Shown here: piece after piece, positions 8,373 through 12,178 of the stretch
Position numbering within the stretch: position 1 is the stretch's first letter
How the letters are laid out: each line of letters starts with the position of its first letter
NCBI GenBank assembly: GCA_937952875.1
Contig: CALFDI010000001.1
Span: 1-12,178, forward strand
DNA from: an uncultured Verrucomicrobiales bacterium
GTDB taxonomy: Bacteria; Verrucomicrobiota; Verrucomicrobiia; Verrucomicrobiales; Akkermansiaceae
DNA: 12,178 nt
Reading direction: 5' to 3'
Position numbers and translations under genes: made by a program
The notes under the pieces: generated by a model
Databases searched by the model: none
Told to the model about the DNA's origin: nothing
What the model saw: the letters and a program-made list of their open reading frames with translations, nothing else

Positions 8373-8600
8373 CTTGAGACCGAAAGTGGTCAAAAATGTA
8401 ATCACTTCAGAGTGAACGAGGTCCCAGACGGCGACAAAACCAGCCAGCAAGAGCATGGCAACGAGAACAACGATCGTAGAATCAACGAGTTCACGGAACT
8501 TCTTAAAGCCTTTGACTTTAGGGTCAGAACTCCAAGGCCAACTTGCCTTGCGCAGTTCGGTTTTGACCTCGCCTGCGAATGAAGAAATTTTTTGGAACAT
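8370..8600 (-). CDS. secE: Preprotein translocase subunit SecE
   Basis: A 76-residue single-span SecE, the clamp subunit of the SecYEG protein-conducting channel in the inner membrane. An amphipathic cytosolic segment with the family motif EVKTELRKASWPW (about 11-23) precedes one hydrophobic helix (STIVVLVAMLLLAGFVAVW, about 41-59). It is the short form found in most bacteria, not the three-span E. coli form. The start at 8600 lies 42 nt after the tRNA-Trp 3' end, so it must be expressed from a tRNA-containing transcript. The leader ATTTCTCCAACAGTTC has no Shine-Dalgarno sequence. The 3' end folds into a 7-bp hairpin that includes the stop codon. Confidence 0.97.
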   Translation of the reverse strand: MFQKISSFAGEVKTELRKASWPWSSDPKVKGFKKFRELVDSTIVVLVAMLLLAGFVAVWDLVHSEVITFLTTFGLK

Positions 8601-8642
8601 GAACTGTTGGAGAAATGAAATGAACGGTGTGGGGCTTTCTGA

Positions 8643-8718
8643 TGGCAGGGCAGTAGGGACTCGAACCCTAAACCCTCGGTTTTGGAGACCGATGCTCTAC
8701 CAATTGAGCTACTACCCT
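8643..8718 (-). tRNA. trnW: tRNA-Trp (anticodon CCA)
   Basis: A 76-nt cloverleaf on the minus strand, including an encoded 3' CCA (8645-8643) and discriminator G. The acceptor stem AGGGTAG/CTGCCCT pairs with one T-G wobble. The D arm is GCTCAATTGGTAGAGC, the anticodon stem TCGGT/ACCGA has loop CTCCAAA (anticodon CCA at 8685-8683), and the T arm is TAGGG-TTCGAGT-CCCTA. Its position between tuf and secE is conserved in many bacteria. It must be cut out of the tuf-secE transcript: secE starts 42 nt downstream and tuf ends 124 nt upstream. Confidence 0.97.
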
Positions 8719-8755
8719 GTTAAAAACAGGTAATCTGTTATCAGAAGGCAATGAG

Positions 8756-8787
8756 GGGGCGACTCGGTATGAGAACCGAGCCGCCCC
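8756..8787 (-). terminator. 13-bp hairpin in the tuf-tRNA-Trp gap (terminator or processing site)
   Basis: In the minus-strand RNA, the GGGGCGGCUCGGU arm pairs with ACCGAGUCGCCCC over 13 bp with a 6-nt loop. The only non-Watson-Crick pair is G-U in the minus RNA and would be an A-C mismatch in the plus RNA, which favours a role on the minus transcript. No U-run follows (CUCAUUGCC), so it may be a partial terminator of tuf, a 3'-end protector or an RNase III cleavage site rather than a classic intrinsic terminator. A second small stem (AACAG/CTGTT, 8725-8739) lies between it and the tRNA. Confidence 0.6.
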
Positions 8788-8842
8788 GTCAAGGTGTTTT
8801 CAAACTTTCCGTGTATACCGGTCAGTTTGAGATGAGTTGTCT

Positions 8843-10027
8843 TTATGCAAGGATGTCAGCAACACGTCCTGCACCTACTGTGCGACCACCCTCACGGATA
8901 GCGAAACGCATTGCCTTTTCCATAGCAACTGGAGTGATGAGATCTACCTCGAGAGTGACATTGTCACCAGGCATAACCATTTCAACGCCATCTGGAAGCT
9001 TGATGCTGCCAGTCACGTCAGTTGTGCGGAAGTAGAACTGTGGACGGTAGTTGCTGAAGAATGGTGTGTGACGACCACCCTCGTCCTTAGAAAGGACGTA
9101 GATCTCAGCATTGAACTTTGTGTGAGGAGTCACAGAACCTGGCTTGACGATACACTGACCACGCTCGAGCTGATCTTTCTTAAGACCACGAACGAGGAGA
9201 CCAACGTTATCACCTGCACGACCTTCGTCGAGAAGCTTACGGAACATCTCGATGTCAGTAATAGTTGTCTTCTGTGTGTCGCGGATACCAACGATTTCAC
9301 ACTCTTCCATCTTCTTGATGATACCACGCTCGATACGGCCAGTTGCAACTGTGCCACGACCTTCAATAGAGAAGACGTCTTCGATAGGCATGAGGAAGTC
9401 CTGATCAACAGGGCGCTCAGGCTGTGGGATGTATTCATCAACAGCGTCCATGAGCTTTTTGATGTTACCTTTGTGCTCTTCATCTCCCTCGAGGGCCTTA
9501 AGAGCTGATCCCATAACAACAGGAATGTCGTCACCTGGGAATTCGTAAGTAGAAAGGAGTTCACGGATCTCCATCTCGACGAGCTCAAGAAGCTCAGCAT
9601 CATCAACTTGGTCAACCTTGTTGAGGAACACGACGAGGGCTGGGACACCAACCTGACGTGCAAGAAGGATGTGCTCACGAGTCTGAGGCATAGGGCCATC
9701 AGCTGCGGACACAACGAGGATACCACCATCCATCTGGGCGGCACCTGTGATCATGTTCTTAACGTAGTCAGCGTGACCTGGGCAGTCAACGTGAGCATAG
9801 TGACGCTTCTCTGTCTCATACTCAACGTGAGCAGTAGAGATTGTGATACCGCGCTCGCGCTCCTCGGGAGCACCGTCGATTTCGTCATATGCTTTCGCTT
9901 CTGCACCACCTGCTTCCGCAAGTGTGTTAGTGATAGCTGCTGTGAGGGTTGTCTTGCCGTGATCGACGTGGCCGATCGTGCCGACATTACAGTGCGGCTT
10001 TGTCCGCTCGAATGATTCTTTGGCCAT
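8843..10027 (-). CDS. tuf: Translation elongation factor Tu
   Basis: A 394-residue EF-Tu, the normal length, which delivers aminoacyl-tRNA to the ribosome as a GTP complex. The GTPase domain shows the P-loop GHVDHGKT (19-26), the switch I Thr in RGITIS (T62), DCPGH (81-85) and NKVD (136-139). Domains 2 and 3 follow, with [13 protein letters not shown] and a C-terminus ending in [15 protein letters not shown]. The ATG gives the standard [20 protein letters not shown] start. The leader AAATAATACCAAAGTT has no Shine-Dalgarno sequence. The gene starts 56 nt after the 3' end of tRNA-Thr, as in the thrT-tufB arrangement of E. coli, and probably shares its transcript. Whether the genome has a second tuf cannot be seen here. 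Confidence 0.99.
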   Translation of the reverse strand: MAKESFERTKPHCNVGTIGHVDHGKTTLTAAITNTLAEAGGAEAKAYDEIDGAPEERERGITISTAHVEYETEKRHYAHVDCPGHADYVKNMITGAAQMDGGILVVSAADGPMPQTREHILLARQVGVPALVVFLNKVDQVDDAELLELVEMEIRELLSTYEFPGDDIPVVMGSALKALEGDEEHKGNIKKLMDAVDEYIPQPERPVDQDFLMPIEDVFSIEGRGTVATGRIERGIIKKMEECEIVGIRDTQKTTITDIEMFRKLLDEGRAGDNVGLLVRGLKKDQLERGQCIVKPGSVTPHTKFNAEIYVLSKDEGGRHTPFFSNYRPQFYFRTTDVTGSIKLPDGVEMVMPGDNVTLEVDLITPVAMEKAMRFAIREGGRTVGAGRVADILA

Positions 10028-10083
10028 AACTTTGGTATTATTTAGTGTAAACTACGTTAATGTGTTAAAATATCAGGCTGAAA

Positions 10084-10158
10084 TGGAGCTCATGGCGGGA
10101 ATTGAACCCGCGACCTCATCCTTACCAAGGATGTGCTCTACCCCTGAGCTACATGAGC
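10084..10158 (-). tRNA. trnT: tRNA-Thr (anticodon GGU)
   Basis: A 75-nt cloverleaf with an encoded CCA (10086-10084) and discriminator U. The acceptor stem GCTCATG/CATGAGC is perfectly paired, the D arm is GCTCAGGGGTAGAGC, the anticodon stem CATCC/GGATG has loop TTGGTAA (anticodon GGT at 10126-10124), and the T arm is GCGGG-TTCAATT-CCCGC. It is the first gene after the best promoter candidate in the window and lies immediately before tuf, matching the conserved tRNA-Thr(GGU)-tuf pairing. Confidence 0.97.
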
Positions 10159-10178
10159 CTGTTTCTGACTGATTTGAA

Positions 10179-10235
10179 GCCCGACTCAAAACGCTAACAC
10201 GCAAGAATACTTACACACTAGCCCCCTAGTCGGGC
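10179..10235 (-). repeat. Leader inverted repeat upstream of tRNA-Thr
   Basis: GCCCGACT (10179-10186) and AGTCGGGC (10228-10235) form a perfect 8-bp inverted repeat with a 41-nt loop. A competing stem, ACTAG/CTAGT with a CCCC loop on the plus strand (10217-10230), shares bases 10228-10230, so the two cannot form together. If transcription starts near 10235, the first repeat is the very 5' end of the transcript. Confidence 0.45.
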
Positions 10236-10242
10236 GGGCCGG

Positions 10243-10270
10243 ACGGTATCAAAGCCGACCCCACTGTCAA
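10243..10270 (-). promoter_or_regulatory. Candidate strong promoter for tRNA-Thr, tuf and the downstream cluster
   Basis: On the minus strand a perfect TTGACA (10270-10265) is followed after 16 nt by TACCGT (10248-10243), which matches the key TA---T positions of the -10 box. Just upstream are a run of nine T and an A/T-rich block reaching about 10303, resembling an UP element. Downstream of the -10 the sequence is very GC-rich (CCGGCCCGCCCG), resembling the discriminator of growth-rate and ppGpp-controlled stable-RNA promoters. Start of transcription would be near 10235-10237, about 77 nt before the tRNA. The -35 is firm; the -10 is weak. Confidence 0.5.
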
Positions 10271-10322
10271 AAAAAAATGACCCAGTTTTAAAAAAATTTA
10301 AAATATGCTCATTATAAGCGAG

Positions 10323-11123
10323 TTACACACCTTCATCTGAGCATAAAATGGAAACCCGTTCGATATGAACGGCCTTTCCTGTCGTTTCATCGATCTCAAT
10401 CAAGGCTCCGCAGAGTCGAACAGGCCCCTTTGCGATGGGAAAACGCGTCGGCAGAGATGACTTAAATCTCCAAACCACAGAGTCAACAGCGCGCCCGAGA
10501 ACTGAGTCATCCGGCCCACACATACCAGCATCTGTTAAATACGCCGTTCCTCCGGGAAAGATCCGCTCATCAGCTGTCTGCACGTGCGTATGTGTGCCGA
10601 CGACCGCTGACACTGATCCGTCTAGCGCCCGCCCCATGGCGATCTTTTCTGAAGTCGTCTCTGCATGAAAGTCCACGAATATGACCTGAACGCCTTCTTC
10701 TCTCAGACGCGCCACCTCTTTCTCCATAGCTGTGAACGGATTCTCAAGCGGTGGATTCATAAATGTCCTCCCCATTGCATTGATCACAGCGACCTTGCCC
10801 TTCGGAGTCGGTATGACGACCGATCCATTCCCCGGAGCCTCTTCTCCAAAGTTAATCGGCCGCAGCAGGCGAGGCTCATCAGGAAGGTAGTCTGAAATTT
10901 CTTTCTGATCCCAGATGTGGTCACCTGTAGTGATCACTGTAGCACCTGCGCGCATGAGATCGATCGAGATCTTTGGCGTGATCCCCCGCCCTCCAGCGGA
11001 ATTTTCGCCATTAACGACAATAAAATCGACAGATTTCTCCTTTTTCACCTGTTCTAGGTAGGAAATAACGGCCTTACGCCCCGGCTCGCCGACGACGTCT
11101 CCTAAAAACAGTAGCTTAATCAC
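10323..11123 (-). CDS. ymdB: YmdB-like metallophosphoesterase (TIGR00282 type)
   Basis: A 266-residue protein that matches Bacillus subtilis YmdB closely in layout: GDVVGEPGR (8-16), VNGENSAGGRGIT (37-49), TTGDHIWDQKEI (65-76), FVDFHAETTSEK (149-160), VVGTHTHVQTAD (174-185), LTDAGMCGP (196-204). The family are dinuclear-metal phosphodiesterases linked to cyclic-nucleotide or RNA turnover; the substrate here is unknown. Likely metal ligands are D9, E40, N41, H153, H178 and H180. The usual metal-binding Asn of GNH is Asp68 (codon GAC). No signal peptide or membrane segment, so cytoplasmic. It starts at GTG, the position that aligns with the family start; the leader ATTCTTTCCCATTATT has no Shine-Dalgarno sequence. 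It is divergent from the amidase with 53 nt between them, and the 164-nt gap after it holds no clear terminator. Confidence 0.92.
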   Translation of the reverse strand: MIKLLFLGDVVGEPGRKAVISYLEQVKKEKSVDFIVVNGENSAGGRGITPKISIDLMRAGATVITTGDHIWDQKEISDYLPDEPRLLRPINFGEEAPGNGSVVIPTPKGKVAVINAMGRTFMNPPLENPFTAMEKEVARLREEGVQVIFVDFHAETTSEKIAMGRALDGSVSAVVGTHTHVQTADERIFPGGTAYLTDAGMCGPDDSVLGRAVDSVVWRFKSSLPTRFPIAKGPVRLCGALIEIDETTGKAVHIERVSILCSDEGV

Positions 11124-11131
11124 AATAATGG

Positions 11132-11167
11132 GAAAGAATAGGTGCAGAAATGCCCGTTCATTCTTTC
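11132..11167. promoter_or_regulatory. Inverted repeat between the divergent ymdB and amidase genes
   Basis: GAAAGAAT (11132-11139) and ATTCTTTC (11160-11167) are a perfect 8+8 bp dyad with a 20-bp spacer, filling most of the 53-bp gap. Each arm ends 8-9 nt from one start codon, so both mRNAs carry ATTCTTTC at the position normally held by a Shine-Dalgarno sequence. It may be a shared operator, or simply the same translation-leader motif on both strands. Confidence 0.4.
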
Positions 11168-11176
11168 TAGCACTTT

Positions 11177-12178
11177 ATGAAAACTCAAGGACTTCTCATC
11201 GCACTTATCAGTCTAGCCATCGGAGCAGGCCTCGGCCTTGCCCTACGTCCCAGTCCGCAGGTCGAAGAAGTCATCGTCACAGAAGAGAAGACGATTGAAA
11301 AAGAAGTCATCGTCAGTGCGAGCCAGCTCCCTCGATTAGATCAGGCTCCTATTATCCCACCACCGAGCGATGAATTCGCGAATCTCAGCTCAGCACCTGA
11401 CTGGGCTCAACTCAGTCAATATAGCAACACACTAACGCAGACGGAATTCATCGATCAGATCGAACGCGTCTACAGTGTCAAAGGAAACTGGAAGCCATGG
11501 CTAGACATCAGACCAGAAGCCGTCCGCATCACGACCTCTGGACAGAAAAGCATCACTATCCCTTTCGCAGCGACCGCTGAAGCCAAGCGCACCGCGCCGA
11601 AATACTGGAACACCAGTAAACCACTCAATCAACTCAATATCACGATCGACCCTGGACACATCGGCGGCGATTTCGCGAAAGTTGAGGAACGCTTTTTTCA
11701 GATAGGGAACCGACTCCCCGCGATGGAAGGCAGCATGACGCGAATCGTCGCTCATAAGCTAGCTGCCCAGCTCCGCGCAGCAGGTGCCAGAGTCTCTCTC
11801 ACACGCACTAATGATTATCCCATCACCACCACACGCGCAGATGATCTCGCGAATTATGTGAGAGACAAATACGGCCCCAAACAGTCAGAAGCAGCCGCCA
11901 GCAGAAGACAGGAACTCTTCTTCTACCGCACAGCAGAAATCCGATCCCGAGCAGATCTGATCAACACGGTCTATCAACCAGACCTCGTCATCTGTCTGCA
12001 TTTCAATGCCTCGCCATGGGGCACACCAGACTCTCCCCTGCTTCTCAACGATCAACATCTACACATTTTAAATAACGGAGCATACACTGACACGGAATGG
12101 GCACAGGAAGATCAGCGCTTTGAACTGTTAGAGCGAGTCTTTCAAAATATCCACAGTAGCGAACTCAGCATCTCTCAA
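11177..12178 (+). CDS. N-acetylmuramoyl-L-alanine amidase, Amidase_3 family (C-terminus beyond window)
   Basis: An open frame of 334 codons from ATG to the right edge. It begins MKTQG and then has a hydrophobic segment (about 6-22, LLIALISLAIGAGLGLA), a membrane anchor or signal peptide, placing the enzyme outside the inner membrane. A Glu/Val-rich and proline-rich linker (about 28-65) follows. The catalytic domain shows zinc-ligand motifs ITIDPGHIGGD (H161), MEGSMTRIVAHKLAAQL (E184) and DLVICLHFNAS (H275), plus VSLTRTND. Family members cleave the bond between N-acetylmuramic acid and L-Ala in peptidoglycan. The general-base Glu near the C-terminus would lie beyond the window. About 40 residues between the LTR motif and YRTAEIRSRADLIN are longer than in typical members as I recall them. 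The leader ATTCTTTCTAGCACTTT lacks a Shine-Dalgarno sequence. Confidence 0.9.
   Translation, partial: MKTQGLLIALISLAIGAGLGLALRPSPQVEEVIVTEEKTIEKEVIVSASQLPRLDQAPIIPPPSDEFANLSSAPDWAQLSQYSNTLTQTEFIDQIERVYSVKGNWKPWLDIRPEAVRITTSGQKSITIPFAATAEAKRTAPKYWNTSKPLNQLNITIDPGHIGGDFAKVEERFFQIGNRLPAMEGSMTRIVAHKLAAQLRAAGARVSLTRTNDYPITTTRADDLANYVRDKYGPKQSEAAASRRQELFFYRTAEIRSRADLINTVYQPDLVICLHFNASPWGTPDSPLLLNDQHLHILNNGAYTDTEWAQEDQRFELLERVFQNIHSSELSISQ

Noticed and set aside
8837..9508. A 223-codon plus-strand open frame opposite tuf
   Set aside because: It mirrors the tuf codons, is rich in Thr, Leu, Val and Cys as expected for antisense of a highly biased gene, and has no family resemblance.
10028..10083. Possible separate tuf promoter (TTAACA and TAAATA on the minus strand)
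   Set aside because: Both boxes are imperfect with 18-nt spacing in an AT-rich gap of 56 nt; too weak to call next to the stronger site upstream of tRNA-Thr.
10269..10303. T-run and TTTTAAA/TTTAAAA dyad as a terminator for ymdB
   Set aside because: The stem is made only of A and T and would be too weak; the block fits better as the A/T-rich upstream part of the tRNA-Thr promoter.
1..12178. Mobile elements, phage genes, CRISPR arrays, toxin-antitoxin or defence genes
   Set aside because: No transposase, integrase, regularly spaced repeat or unassigned coding frame is left once the core genes are placed; all gaps are under 215 nt.

Overview
The window is one long minus-strand transcription and translation cluster with two unrelated genes at its right end. 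Read in the direction of transcription (right to left) the order is tRNA-Thr(GGU), tuf (EF-Tu), tRNA-Trp(CCA), secE, nusG, rplK, rplA, rplJ, rplL, rpoB and the first 402 codons of rpoC, which runs off the left edge. To the right are a YmdB-type metallophosphoesterase on the minus strand (GTG start) and, divergently on the plus strand, the first 334 codons of a zinc-dependent N-acetylmuramoyl-L-alanine amidase that runs off the right edge.

Organism: a bacterium of about balanced GC. The tRNA-Thr-tuf-tRNA-Trp-secE-nusG-rplKAJL-rpoBC order is widespread. The 1287-residue RpoB without the large E. coli-type insertions, the arginine-rich [20 protein letters not shown] segment and the wording of L7/L12 resemble what I remember of the Verrucomicrobiota (Opitutae-like); this is inference from recall, not a database match.

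The protein genes are ordinary, full-length and intact. The interest is in the RNA between them. None of the eleven start codons has a Shine-Dalgarno sequence. The leaders are very poor in G and either pyrimidine-rich (a TTCTTTC-like tract 8-10 nt before the start of ymdB, the amidase and nusG, with a related tract at secE) or A/C-rich (rplA, rplL, rplJ). The only AGGAGG in a minus-strand gap precedes no annotated gene; it sits in the rplK-rplA gap, where a tiny reading frame ends in TAATG, overlapping the rplA start.

Several gaps carry good RNA structures: a 12-bp hairpin followed by UUUU between rplJ and rplL; a 210-nt structured region between rplL and rpoB with two alternative hairpins and a 10-bp perfect long-range stem; a 13-bp hairpin between tuf and tRNA-Trp; and a 7-bp hairpin over the secE stop codon. 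The rplA-rplJ gap is only 15 nt, so there is no room for an E. coli-style L10 autoregulatory leader there. A perfect TTGACA with an A/T-rich upstream block and a GC-rich discriminator upstream of tRNA-Thr is the best promoter candidate for the cluster. I see no mobile element, CRISPR array, phage gene or other accessory system.
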